Positions 7,283 to 16,500 of a stretch of 64,000 nt of DNA are shown here, piece by piece (positions within the stretch are counted from its first letter, which is position 1; each line of letters begins with the position of its first letter). This DNA is from Bacteroidales bacterium UBA6267 (GTDB lineage Bacteria; Bacteroidota; Bacteroidia; Bacteroidales; UBA1556), in the NCBI GenBank assembly GCA_002440745.1, contig DJVB01000006.1:1-64000 (forward strand), written 5' to 3'. Below the pieces are notes generated by a model. It saw only the letters and a list, made by a program, of their open reading frames with translations, ran no database searches and was not told the origin of the DNA. Position numbers and translations under genes: made by a program.

Positions 7283-8770
7283 CTATTTTTTGAAATGCTC
7301 ATCTGGACTTTCATCAGTTTGATATCGCTTTCTATAACTATCTAATTTTGGATGATATGGCCTGTTTGGTAACATTTCTACAGTATCACCTGATTTAATA
7401 ATTTTTTTCCTATTATAATCATAATATTCATCAGTCCTTTGAATTGGATCAAATATAACTGGAACCATTTCAGGAGCAGTATAGTTGTCCCCGGGTTGAT
7501 CCCAATTACTCAGTTCACTGAAATCTACGGTTGCAAAAAATTCTCCATTTTTACCTACAGTATAACCATCTCTACCTGGTCCAGAACCTAAAACTAATAT
7601 ACCTTTAAATTTACTAATATCAATTTTAGAATAAGTTGTTTGTGCTGTTGTTGAATTTCTTGTTTCAATTTGAATATTATCTTTTGAGAAAGTAATATCC
7701 TCTTCTACTATTCCATTTTCGTTTCTTTTTGTATTTCCATACACATAAGTCCTTGTCATCCTAATATTACCTTTATCATCGGTGGTACTATTAAGATTAT
7801 TCTTAACAGCAAATTTATTCGCTTTGTTTTTATAATTATCCCCTGAGACCCAATTCACAAACCTTTTTCCAATCCAAAACCTTTTATCTGCTCTTCCATC
7901 AGGATCCATTAGTATTATTGGATTCCCCCTAACATACATATACCCACTTGTACTAGGATACATATCACTCAACGGATCCACACTCAACCAAACTGACAAA
8001 TCACTATCATAATACCTTGCCCCGAAGTACGAATACCCCGTTTCCACATCTTTTTCCTTGCCGGAGAAGGTGTAGCGCGACTCCCAGCCTGAGGAGGTTT
8101 GGGTTACGAAGCTCTCACCGAAGGGGAGATATTGTAGGCGCTGCACGGCCTCGCCGGAGGCATCGGTGATGAAGCTGCTACTGCCGAGGTGATCTGAGTG
8201 GGTGAAGTAAAGCTCTTCTTCGGCATCGTCTAAGTCGGCAAAGTCTTCGATGCCGTGGAGAATTATATCTGCCCCGAGCTCCACATCTGCCGAGCAACTA
8301 AAAGAGTTGATGATATGCTGTTGCAGGTTGTCGGAGTGGTCTTCCAAACTGCCCTCCAATGGGGCTATGGCAAAGTACTGATCTACAGGATTATCCACCA
8401 TGCCAAAGCCGCCACCGAGTTTAGAGGCTATGCGCTCGGTTTCGATAAAGTAGTGCTTGGTATATTGCTGGTCGGTGGCCACAAGATAAGGATTGGCGTA
8501 GAGGGTGCGGCTGCTCATCTGAGCCACATCCACATAGAGGTCGCCATTGAGACTCATGCGCTCAATCTGCCCGGCAAATTTCCACACCCTTTCGCCTCCG
8601 GCGTTATACACATAAGCCGAAGTGGTGGAGAAATTGCCCCCATCCTCAAAGTCCGTCACGCTCATCAACCGGTTCTCTTCGTCCCAGCAGAGACTGCGGT
8701 AGGTGCCATCTAAAGTTGTATTGCTCCGCTGAATCATATTTCCATTATTATCCCATGCAAAGTTAAACAT
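7283..8770 (-). CDS. RHS fragment with the longest core and unclassified tip
   Basis: 495 residues. It retains the most core: YD-repeat-like NNGNMIQRSN (8-17), LCWDEENRLMSVTDF (27-41), YVYNAGGERV, then the standard HSDHLGSSS...SYFGARYYDS block to DPDG (289-292). There is no signal peptide and no long YD-repeat shell, so even this copy lacks the encapsulating region of a working RHS protein. The tip of ~200 residues is polar and contains ILVLGSGPGRDGYTVG; no toxin family was recognised. It begins in mid-core just after the lipoprotein at 8784, and is followed by a MORN-like lipoprotein. Confidence 0.75.
   Translation of the reverse strand: MFNFAWDNNGNMIQRSNTTLDGTYRSLCWDEENRLMSVTDFEDGGNFSTTSAYVYNAGGERVWKFAGQIERMSLNGDLYVDVAQMSSRTLYANPYLVATDQQYTKHYFIETERIASKLGGGFGMVDNPVDQYFAIAPLEGSLEDHSDNLQQHIINSFSCSADVELGADIILHGIEDFADLDDAEEELYFTHSDHLGSSSFITDASGEAVQRLQYLPFGESFVTQTSSGWESRYTFSGKEKDVETGYSYFGARYYDSDLSVWLSVDPLSDMYPSTSGYMYVRGNPIILMDPDGRADKRFWIGKRFVNWVSGDNYKNKANKFAVKNNLNSTTDDKGNIRMTRTYVYGNTKRNENGIVEEDITFSKDNIQIETRNSTTAQTTYSKIDISKFKGILVLGSGPGRDGYTVGKNGEFFATVDFSELSNWDQPGDNYTAPEMVPVIFDPIQRTDEYYDYNRKKIIKSGDTVEMLPNRPYHPKLDSYRKRYQTDESPDEHFKK
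7940..8425 (-). repeat. RHS core repeat, nearly identical to 2500-2975
   Basis: Counterpart of the 2500-2975 core segment, with only scattered substitutions. It is markedly richer in G+C than the AT-rich tip DNA on its 3' side, giving the gene a mosaic look. Boundaries are approximate. Confidence 0.7.
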
Positions 8771-8783
8771 TCCTGCATTTTGA

Positions 8784-9473
8784 TTACCATATCATTGCCC
8801 AAAACACCAAAATACCCAAAGAATCTGAAACAGCAATGCCTTTTGAATATCCGTGTTTCCATTCTTTCAACGATTCAGGTCGTGCTTCATTACAGCTTAC
8901 TTTCCAGAAATCACCTGCTTTTGCTTCTATTACATAAACCTGTAGATCAGAAGGAATCGTGTAAATGTAATTAAAATACGGAATTTCTTCTCCTCCAAGT
9001 ATTTTCTTTTCTTCTTTTACTCCTAATCTAAAATCATAGCTCTCAAAATATGGAATGGGTGATTTATTATCGTACCATTTGTTGCATTTCTCCACAGGAA
9101 AAATACTTCTCCTCAATTCACTGAGATTAATAATAATATTGCTATCGTTATAAACGGTCTGATATTCAATCTTTTTCGATAATAATTCATTAAGTTCTAT
9201 CAAATAATCCGATTTTAGAACCCTTAACTCGATGTCACCATACTGTGCTTGACACTCAAAAGTAGGAGGACAACTTGGAGGATAAGCTCTCAAACCTACA
9301 CTGTCATTTTTGATTTTTCTTGGAAAATGATCCAACAACCCTTCAACGATAGTATGATCTGAATAGATTTTAATCTGACCAGAAAGAATTGAATTTGTTT
9401 CCCTTAAATAATAGCTCTGCCTTTCAGCGCAGGAGGCTAATATTATCGCTGCAAAAATTATTATAAGTTTCAT
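8784..9473 (-). CDS. Lipoprotein, candidate immunity
   Basis: I chose the ATG at 9473 (MKLIIIFAA...) rather than 9488 because it gives a compact SPII leader with lipobox LASC at about 11-14. The mature protein (~215 residues) has several Cys-containing stretches (CPPTFEC near 70-76, VEKC, VSCNEARP). It ends in a hydrophobic segment (VSDSLGILVFWAMIW) that may be a C-terminal membrane anchor. No family was recognised. It follows the RHS tip at 9510-10334 by about 36 bases, matching the tip-then-lipoprotein pattern of this array. The immunity role is inference. Confidence 0.6.
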   Translation of the reverse strand: MKLIIIFAAIILASCAERQSYYLRETNSILSGQIKIYSDHTIVEGLLDHFPRKIKNDSVGLRAYPPSCPPTFECQAQYGDIELRVLKSDYLIELNELLSKKIEYQTVYNDSNIIINLSELRRSIFPVEKCNKWYDNKSPIPYFESYDFRLGVKEEKKILGGEEIPYFNYIYTIPSDLQVYVIEAKAGDFWKVSCNEARPESLKEWKHGYSKGIAVSDSLGILVFWAMIW

Positions 9474-9509
9474 TTTATTTTGTGCCATTCTTTATTCTGA
9501 ATTCATTAA

Positions 9510-10334
9510 TCAAACTAAAACTATTTGGGTATCTCGACCAGCTTGAAAAGTCATAAGTCTTCGCATATCATGTTGGCCACCCATTTGTTTTGATAAATCC
9601 ATTAGCGACATGAATGTGTTTTTCCACCAATTATTTGAGTAGGTAATTTGGAACCGACCTACTTTTTCAGTGAAAGGGTAATCTTGAGGGCCATATAAAA
9701 TTAAACTTTTTAGTATTTTACCATCTGCTTTATACTCCTCTTTCATGTATCGAGACTTTTCGGTAATAGTCACAAGTTCTCCAGTAATTATTTCCATGGA
9801 ATTATCACCGCCCATTATATATGTATCACTCTTGGTTCTCTCGTAGATTGTTTGTTGTGTTGGATTAAAATTATAACCAAGTTTACTCATAAAATCTTTT
9901 GCCTTGTCTCCTTTTATAGATGCACTTAAATTAAAGGTGCCATCATCTTTCAATTTTGGATTTGAAAAAACTCCATTGTTGTGAAGTACATTTGCATCAT
10001 TATTTGCCTGATCATCTTCATCCTTCATAAACATACCATTCTCGCCCATGTGCACCCAGCCTTCGCCAGTCATAGCTCCAGTTCCTTCTTGGCCTTTACG
10101 CATATCAGAGTTATAATAAACATCTCCTGTTAATTCATTCTCGAACCAATCCCTCCCATCCGGATCCACCAACATCACCGGATTGCCAGCCGTGTACATG
10201 TAAGCACTCATACTCGGATACTTATCCGCCGAGGGATCCACACCCGAAAGCTTTCGGGACAGCCACACACTCATCCCGATAGCTATCGGGACACTATCAT
10301 AATACCTCGCCCCGAAGTAAGAGTACTCATTCAT
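9510..10334 (-). CDS. Short RHS core fragment with unclassified tip and two palindromic insertions
   Basis: 274 residues. The core is cut down to YSYFGARYYDS (4-14) through DPDG (57-60). Two insertions distort it: VPIAIGM replaces DI at 15-21 and RKLSG is inserted at 27-31, each encoded by a palindrome. The tip starts RDWFENELTGDVYY and is acidic/Asn-rich, with no recognised catalytic motif. The start ATG overlaps the end of the upstream membrane gene by eight bases. With so little core and a doubly altered motif it is probably a silent or decaying cassette. Confidence 0.65.
   Translation of the reverse strand: MNEYSYFGARYYDSVPIAIGMSVWLSRKLSGVDPSADKYPSMSAYMYTAGNPVMLVDPDGRDWFENELTGDVYYNSDMRKGQEGTGAMTGEGWVHMGENGMFMKDEDDQANNDANVLHNNGVFSNPKLKDDGTFNLSASIKGDKAKDFMSKLGYNFNPTQQTIYERTKSDTYIMGGDNSMEIITGELVTITEKSRYMKEEYKADGKILKSLILYGPQDYPFTEKVGRFQITYSNNWWKNTFMSLMDLSKQMGGQHDMRRLMTFQAGRDTQIVLV
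10243..10258. repeat. 16-bp palindrome in RHS core (copy 3)
   Basis: CCCGAAAGCTTTCGGG, an in-frame five-codon insertion encoding RKLSG at exactly the same core position as the copy at 4593-4610. Confidence 0.85.
10274..10291. repeat. 18-bp palindrome in RHS core (copy 4, variant)
   Basis: TCCCGATAGCTATCGGGA, differing from the other copies by A/T swaps flanking AGCT. It is inserted 15 bases in frame in the YDSDISVWLS motif, turning DI into VPIAIGM, only 15 bases from copy 3. Confidence 0.85.
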
Positions 10335-10746
10335 GTTTTAGCTTCTTTATTGAAAAAAATGCTGAATATAATAATAATATTAATAGAACTAAAATCAATA
10401 TCAACCAATAATACTTTGGGTCAGTATATTTATCACTTCCAAAAAATCTAAAAAAATAGTTGTAATCATTTATTGTACTTGAGATAGAATATTGATATAA
10501 ATAACGTTCTGAATAAATTAATTCAGCTAACAAGTAAAATGATAAACAAAGAATAAGTAGTTTTTGTTTATATATAACTGTTGGTATAATAATAACTAAT
10601 CCTATTATTTTTAGCACAATAAAGAAATTGTTCCTTATATACATATCAACAGTTAAATATGCAATTAGGTCTAATAAACTAAAAACCCCAAAAGCACTTA
10701 TTAGTATTATAAAAAATTTACTTCCAAAATATTTTTGTGTTTTCAT
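10327..10746 (-). CDS. Polytopic membrane protein, candidate immunity
   Basis: I chose the ATG at 10746 (MKTQKYFGSKFF), seven bases after the terminal stop of the damaged RHS tip, instead of the in-frame ATG at 10794, which lies inside the tip. The ~139-residue product has about four hydrophobic segments (near 10-30, 38-58, 62-78 and 112-132) and a lysine-rich tail. No family was recognised. A multi-pass membrane protein directly after an effector tip suits immunity to an envelope-acting toxin, but this is inferred from position only. Confidence 0.6.
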   Translation of the reverse strand: MKTQKYFGSKFFIILISAFGVFSLLDLIAYLTVDMYIRNNFFIVLKIIGLVIIIPTVIYKQKLLILCLSFYLLAELIYSERYLYQYSISSTINDYNYFFRFFGSDKYTDPKYYWLILILVLLILLLYSAFFSIKKLKHE

Positions 10747-10753
10747 AAGCCAT

Positions 10754-11620
10754 TTATTGATTATTTTTATTCCAAACTTCATACTTATCTCCATATTCCT
10801 TTTTCAAACCTTCTAATGTCATAATTTCAGGCTTACGAAATGCTCCGTTCTTAGTCATGAAATAATCCGTTTCATCTTTTGATTTACCCATATAAACTGC
10901 ACCATGAGTGTACACTTTATTCTTTCCATCCATTTTATAAAAAGCAATAATAGATTCCCCTGCAGTAGAATTGTCGAAACTTTGTCCATTTTATTTTGTA
11001 AAGTATGTGTTTAAGAAGAATCCAAATGTATTTGGATCGGTTCTTAAACCAGATTTATAGTTTATATTAGTGTTGTTTACAACATTAATAGCAAATTCAA
11101 AACAGTTATAATTCATGTCAATAAATAAATATCCAAAATTCCTATCCCTCCAACTATTTCCATCTGTATATAAATCAGAATTTTCAGTGGAGTGTTTATA
11201 TGCTTTAGAAGCAGAATTATCATTTTTTAATGTAACAACAGTTCCTGTCTTTATCAACATTGGGAAAGTTCCTAAATATCTACTTCTCATTTTCCTGTTA
11301 AAATAACTAGTTAATGATTTAGCATTATCACCTTTTTCAGCAGTAAGTGTAATATTGCCATTTTTATCAACACCTGGAACCCAAGTGCCATCCGGATCCA
11401 CCAACATCACCGGATTGCCAGCTGTGTACATATAAGGAGACATACTCGGATATTTATCCGCTAAGGGATCCACGCTAAGCCACACACTTATATCACTATC
11501 ATAATACCTCGCCCCGAAGTACGAATACCCCGTTTCCACATCTTTTTCCTTGCCGGAGAAGGTAAAGCGAGTTTGCCAGGCGGAGGAGGATTGTGCAGTA
11601 TGTATGTTAGGCGATTTCAT
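10754..11620 (-). pseudogene. RHS fragment with cysteine-peptidase-like tip, interrupted by in-frame stop
   Basis: The frame starts at 11620 (MKSPNIHT) and enters the core at FSGKEKDVETGY, with DPDG at 75-78. The tip contains YNCFEFA (Cys173). A TAA at 10991-10993 ends it after 209 residues, but the same frame continues without another stop for 78 codons to 10754. That continuation includes THGAVYMG (His239) and a GK...G...K pattern, as expected for the His side of an NlpC/P60- or papain-like Cys-His fold. The stop therefore separates the presumed catalytic Cys from His. It is most likely a nonsense mutation of an effector tip. A sequencing error or an unrecognised recoding event is possible. 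Confidence 0.65.
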
Positions 11621-11950
11621 CCGGTAAAATTATAAAAAAAATTATCCTTGATTAATTTTTATGGTTTTTTCCTTAAAATTTTTTACCCATGATTGTTTGT
11701 TTCGGTTTTTATTGATGCGAACATTTATAAAAAACGCTTTCGATTATGAAAACCCCGTAAATACAATTGACAACGAATTGTTTATTTTTTAAAGGTGTTG
11801 TCGAACATCCGTTTCATGAATTGTATTTACATGGTTTGTCAATAAAAATTCGTCCAATGGATTGTCATCGTTTCCATCAGAATCGTTTTGTTGATTATCT
11901 TCATTCCCCCAAATGCATATCACCCCCATACCATCGCCTTACATGGTTCG

Positions 11951-11972
11951 GACTTTGTTCGGACTTTGTTCG
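11951..11972. repeat. Tandem 11-bp repeat
   Basis: GACTTTGTTCG occurs twice in tandem, with a partial third unit (GTTCG) immediately upstream at 11946-11950. Confidence 0.8.
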
Positions 11973-12012
11973 CAGGTTATTAGACGAAATCAAGGACTTC
12001 AAAAGGCTTTGG

Positions 12013-12039
12013 TAAGGAGTTGATAAGGGGTTTGTAAGG
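12013..12039. repeat. Three TAAGG boxes at 11-bp spacing
   Basis: TAAGG begins at 12013, 12024 and 12035, with spacers AGTTGA and GGTTTG. The boxes would lie on the same helical face; possibly a regulator binding array. Confidence 0.6.
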
Positions 12040-12229
12040 GGGTGAAAAGAAGTTTAAAAGGTATTTAAATGCTATTTAAACGCGACTTAATATCATTATT
12101 TTCAACCGGATTTTATTGGATTTTCTTCTTGCAGATATTTCTTCAATTCAATAAATAAATGCCTAATTTTGTGTTCGTATTAAACCTCTTGAATCGAAGA
12201 CCTTTTATAGGAATATTAAGTTTATCATT

Positions 12230-12754
12230 ATGAATACATTTAAAATATTGGGATACATTATCTTATCCATGATTGTCGCTTTTCTAATTGGGGCTTTCTT
12301 TCTGCCAAATCAGGTGAAAATCACTCATAGTCGGGAGATTAAAGCTCCTATAGACTCGGTTTTTGCTATGGTCAACGATTTCCATAATTGGAGTGATTGG
12401 TCGCCTTGGTACGATACAACCAAAGTTTACACTATCACAGGCTCCACATCAGGTGCCGGCACCATTATGCGATGGGTGGATAAAAGTGGTCAGGTTGGCG
12501 AACGCACTATCTCCTGGTCTTCGGGGCACGATTCGTTACAAGTGGTGACTTTATTCCGCGAGGAAAATTCAAGTGCTGCCAATAATTTCTATTTCAAATC
12601 GGTGGAAAATGGAACTTTAGTAACGGTTTCATTTATTATGGAAGAAAAATTTGGCTATCCCTTTGGACGTTATATCGCTTGGATGATTTCAGCAGGGGCC
12701 AATAAAAGCTTTCCATTAGCCTTAGAAAATTTGGAAAAAGCTGCTGTGAAATAG
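12230..12754 (+). CDS. SRPBCC (START-like) family membrane-anchored protein
   Basis: 174 residues: an N-terminal transmembrane helix (about 6-26) followed by an SRPBCC/polyketide-cyclase-like fold. Recognisable features are the opening strand SREIKAPIDSVFAMVND, the WSDWSPWYD motif at about 53-61 common to this family, a central GAGTIMRWVD strand pair, and the long C-terminal helix. Family members bind hydrophobic ligands; the ligand here is unknown. A TAATTTTG box at 12164-12171 is a plausible -7 element about 60 bases upstream. It converges on the cyclophilin gene with a 20-base gap. Confidence 0.8.
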   Translation: MNTFKILGYIILSMIVAFLIGAFFLPNQVKITHSREIKAPIDSVFAMVNDFHNWSDWSPWYDTTKVYTITGSTSGAGTIMRWVDKSGQVGERTISWSSGHDSLQVVTLFREENSSAANNFYFKSVENGTLVTVSFIMEEKFGYPFGRYIAWMISAGANKSFPLALENLEKAAVK

Positions 12755-12774
12755 AAGTTTTGCGTCAATCTCTC

Positions 12775-13377
12775 TTACTCATCATATCCAACTCCGTAAA
12801 ACTTTATCATATCTGATTTTTTCACTTTTGTGGAAATAATATCCATTACTATTTTTTCTACAGGCGTTGATCCGTTAAGTGGTTGATTTGTAATTTTTTC
12901 CACTGTTGACATCCCCGAAACTACCTTCCCAAAAACGGTGTAGGCATTGTCTAAATGATGGGCGCCATTCTTGTTTTGAACAATATAAAACTGTGTTTTA
13001 TCCGATCTTTTTCCCGGACTTTCGGTTCTCGCTGCCGCAACAGCGCCATAGTGATGCTTATGTTTTTCTATAATCTCATTGGGTATCGTCATTTCATCGA
13101 AGCTGGCTGAGTCGCTAAAGATTTTTTGCTCCGGCGCTCCTCCTTGAATCATGAAGTTTGGAATCACACGATGAAAATGAGTCCCATAATAGTATCCTTT
13201 GGAAATATTGTCTAAAAAATTGGCCTTATGTAGCTGTGTGTCATCGAATAAAATAATTTTAATTTCTCCAAATTTTGTGGTAATGGTCACTAAATAGTCA
13301 AACTTCTCACTTGGTTTATAGGTAAATGAGGTAAGGAGAAAAAGGAAGATAACTGAAATTAAGGTTGAAGTCTTCAT
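12775..13377 (-). CDS. Cyclophilin-type peptidyl-prolyl cis-trans isomerase
   Basis: 200 residues with an N-terminal signal sequence (about 1-19). Cyclophilin signatures: HFHRVIPNFMIQGG (about 67-80, including the catalytic-type Arg), VAAARTESPGKRSDKTQFYI (about 112-131; the usual MA...GSQFFI is altered but QFYI is kept) and YTVFGKVVSGM. Lacks the N-terminal domains of larger cyclophilins. Likely a periplasmic prolyl isomerase assisting protein folding. A TAGTTTTG box (13416-13409 on this strand) may be its -7 element. The C-terminal tail after the fold (SDMIKFYGVGYDE) is unassigned. Confidence 0.9.
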   Translation of the reverse strand: MKTSTLISVIFLFLLTSFTYKPSEKFDYLVTITTKFGEIKIILFDDTQLHKANFLDNISKGYYYGTHFHRVIPNFMIQGGAPEQKIFSDSASFDEMTIPNEIIEKHKHHYGAVAAARTESPGKRSDKTQFYIVQNKNGAHHLDNAYTVFGKVVSGMSTVEKITNQPLNGSTPVEKIVMDIISTKVKKSDMIKFYGVGYDE

Positions 13378-13408
13378 AATCGGCTTTTAAAAGGGTTTTA
13401 AGATTTAG

Positions 13409-13416
13409 CAAAACTA
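13409..13416 (-). promoter_or_regulatory. Possible -7 box (TAGTTTTG) for the cyclophilin gene
   Basis: Matches the Bacteroidota -7 consensus TAnnTTTG on the minus strand, about 32 bases before the start codon. No clear -33 TTTG was found. Confidence 0.35.
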
Positions 13417-13549
13417 ATGGTTTTCTGTAAATGCTTTTATAAAAAAATGATTTATTGCGAGTGTAAAATGAGGTTCATTTGAAACCGTTTTTTGAATAAT
13501 TAGAAATCACTCTGAGACTAAAGCTAAATCCAATAGTATTATCTGCTCA

Positions 13550-16500
13550 TTATTCTAATGGAAGTGCAATAATAACCTGAGTTCCTGTTGTGTTTTCAGT
13601 TGTTTCACTTAAATCTCTAATATCGATTTTATGTGTTTTCTTTGTCAATTTTGTGAAACTTTCTAATCGTTTCTTGGTTATTTCAATAGCCAAGGATTTA
13701 TGCCTTGTGTGGGCTTGTTTTGATTTAAGGCTATTATTTATTCCAATGCCATTGTCGGTGATGCTATAGTGCAGTTGATGGTCTTGTTTGAGGATTTTTA
13801 CTTCTATAAACCCTTGATATTCTGAGTTTTTAAACCCGTGTTCGATGCTGTTTTCAATAAATGGTTGTGCCAACATCGGAGGAACGATAACGTTTTTAGT
13901 ATTCAACTCAGGATCAATATAGAGATGATATCTGAATTTGTTTTCAAAGCGTAATTCTTGCAGTTTCAGATAATTGCTCAATGTTGATATCTCAGTTTCC
14001 AAACTCACTTTTTCGGTGCCTGAGTTGGTGAGTATTTGACGCATCAACTCCGAAAACTTAGCCAAATATACCGAGGCTTCAATGGGATTATGGTTGAGAA
14101 TATAATTCTGAATCGATCCCAAACTGTTGAATATAAAATGAGGATTCATCTGAGAACGAAGTAGTTGCTGCTCAAGTCTTAAGGCTATTTTTTGCTGGTT
14201 GACCTTGGACATTTGCAGATAAATCACAACAAATAATGGAGAGATTAGGATGATTAAGCTTAGCAAAATAAACCACCATTTTTTCCAAAAGGGCGTTTCT
14301 ATCCAAAAGTCGAATTTTGTTATTCTTGTCCTTTCATTGCTTTTTAATCTGACCTCAAAGGTGTAATGCCCTGGTTTTAAGTTGGTATAAGTGGCAATTC
14401 GATTATCTCCAATGGCAGTTTTCCAACGCGAATTGAATCCTGTAAGTCGGTATTCATAGGTCAAATTCTCATCGTAAATATGGTTGATGGATGCAAATTG
14501 AAAACTTACAGTTCGGTTATCCCATGGTATGTTCAATTTGGTTTTTTCTCGATTATCTGTGCCAAATTTCTGATTGTCAATATTGATTTCAGTAATATGA
14601 ACTGTAGGTGTGGTTTTGGTTTTCAATAAACTATCGGGATGGAAGATGAACAGACCTGCATTGGTGCCGGTTGCAATGCGCCCATCTTGCAGTTGTATGG
14701 TGGCTCCAGTGAAATTTCCATAAGCTACTTTTGGATGGAGTGTGATGGTTTGGAAGCGTTGAAACCTACTGTCAAAATAGCAAATCCCTTTGGAAGTTGT
14801 TACCCAAATTCGATTTTTACTACCCAAAGTAATGCTTCTTATCTCATTGGATGGTAGTCCGTTATCAATCGTATAATGGTGAAATTTCATTGTTCTGAGG
14901 TCTAACAAATTAAGCCCGGTGGCTCCAACCCAAAGTTTGTCTTTGCCATCAAAGGCTAAACAATTTATCGTATTTCCCCATAAAGCGTTGGAATCTAAGA
15001 TATTGCTTTCAAAGGATTGAATTGTTTTGGTTTTTAAATTATAATGTTTCAATCCTGTTTTGGTCGTTCCTACCCAAAGACTGTTTTTTATCTGCACTAA
15101 AGATGTGGCTAAATGAACGGGAAATCCGGCATAGTCGTGATAGTTAAACCTAAACGGATGGATTTGGTTAATGGATTTGAAAAGTATAAACGGACCTTTA
15201 TTTGTGCCTAAAAGCGCCGCTCCTTCATGGATATTATATATGACTTTGATTTTTAAATCCTCCGCTCCACTTATAGGAAATTGGGTTGTAAAATTAATTT
15301 TGATATACTTTAAGGTGTTGATATTCAAATCGTAAATTTGTTCTCCATCGCTAAAAAGGCAGTTGTCGTTTATAAGGTTAGAGAGTGTAATTGGCGGGTT
15401 TTTGGGGATTAGGATTCGCTGAACCTTTTCTCCAATTTTTAAAATGGATAAATCGGAAAGTAAAAGAAGTAAACTGTTGTCACTCACGACTATTTGCTTG
15501 ATTCTGTTTGGTAATGGAATGCTTCTGATAAGGCTGAATTTCCCTTTTTGTATATGTAAAAACTCATATTCTTTGGCTTCCTTTTCCTCCAAAACCATAA
15601 GGTTGTTTTTATAAACGGCAAGACGGGCATTTTGACTATTAACCTTTGGAAGTCGATAGTTTTCAGTCACTTCAATCACTTTGTTGAAACGACAATCAAA
15701 ATATCGTAGTTGATTTTCCCCGTCAATTATCATCACAGACTCATTTTGAGGAATAGGACAAAACGCACTTATCGGTTGGTTGTAAATTGTAGAATATGAG
15801 CCAGTTGAGATGTTTTTAAGGAAAATTCCTTCTTCAGTTCGATAGATAATCTTGTTTTGGTTGAGTCGATCGGTTTCAATGATATTTTTTTGCCAAGGAG
15901 TAAACTCGTTTAGATAATTATCTTTCTTTAATTCATTGGTTAAGAAATAGTTGTGGTTTAAATTTTTTAAATCAATCCATCGTTTTAAATCCATATTGGA
16001 CAAATCGGCCTTTAAGATGTTTCCATTTTCATCTCGCAACAAATAGATATTTGGATCAACTTTGGTTATTTCGTTGATAGTTTGATTGTTAAGCTCAATT
16101 TTTAGGTCTTTTTGAAATGGGATAAATCTTTCAGTTTTTGTATCGAAAAGCATAAGTCCATCCGCTCCCCAAAGCGCAATCCAGAGGGAGTCATCGGTTT
16201 GAAAATGAAACTGATTATACCAGTCGGCATGTCGATTTATGGAGCTAAAAACATATCTTTTAGAGGTTTGGGTGATTAAATTATATTTACTGAAGCCCAA
16301 TCCCGACCAATATCCAACCCAGAGATTGTTTTTATTGTCAAGTTGAAGGGTTTTGATATGTTCATTGGAAACGTTGTTAAAAGGCAGCTTTACGATTTCC
16401 ATTGTGTTCAAATCCAACCGATTCAGACCTGCGTTTCTGGTCCCAATCCAGATATTTTGGTTTATCCTGTCTTCTATAAGGGCTGTAATGTAGTTTTCGG

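Larger units (their letters stand above)
11621..12229. other. 609-base gene-poor spacer upstream of the RHS array
   Basis: Between the divergent RHS array (minus) and the SRPBCC gene (plus). No convincing gene. It contains an 11-bp tandem repeat (11951-11972), three TAAGG boxes spaced exactly 11 bases apart (12013-12039), and a TAATTTTG -7-like box at 12164-12171. Confidence 0.6.

Noticed and set aside
8255..8713. 152-residue plus-strand ORF opposite the RHS core
   Set aside because: It is the antisense of strongly conserved RHS core codons. A shorter version appears opposite the repeat copy at 2810-2998, as expected for a shadow frame.
11767..12015. 82-residue plus-strand ORF in the spacer
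   Set aside because: Atypical composition, crosses the 11-bp tandem repeat, no start context and no recognisable fold or signal.
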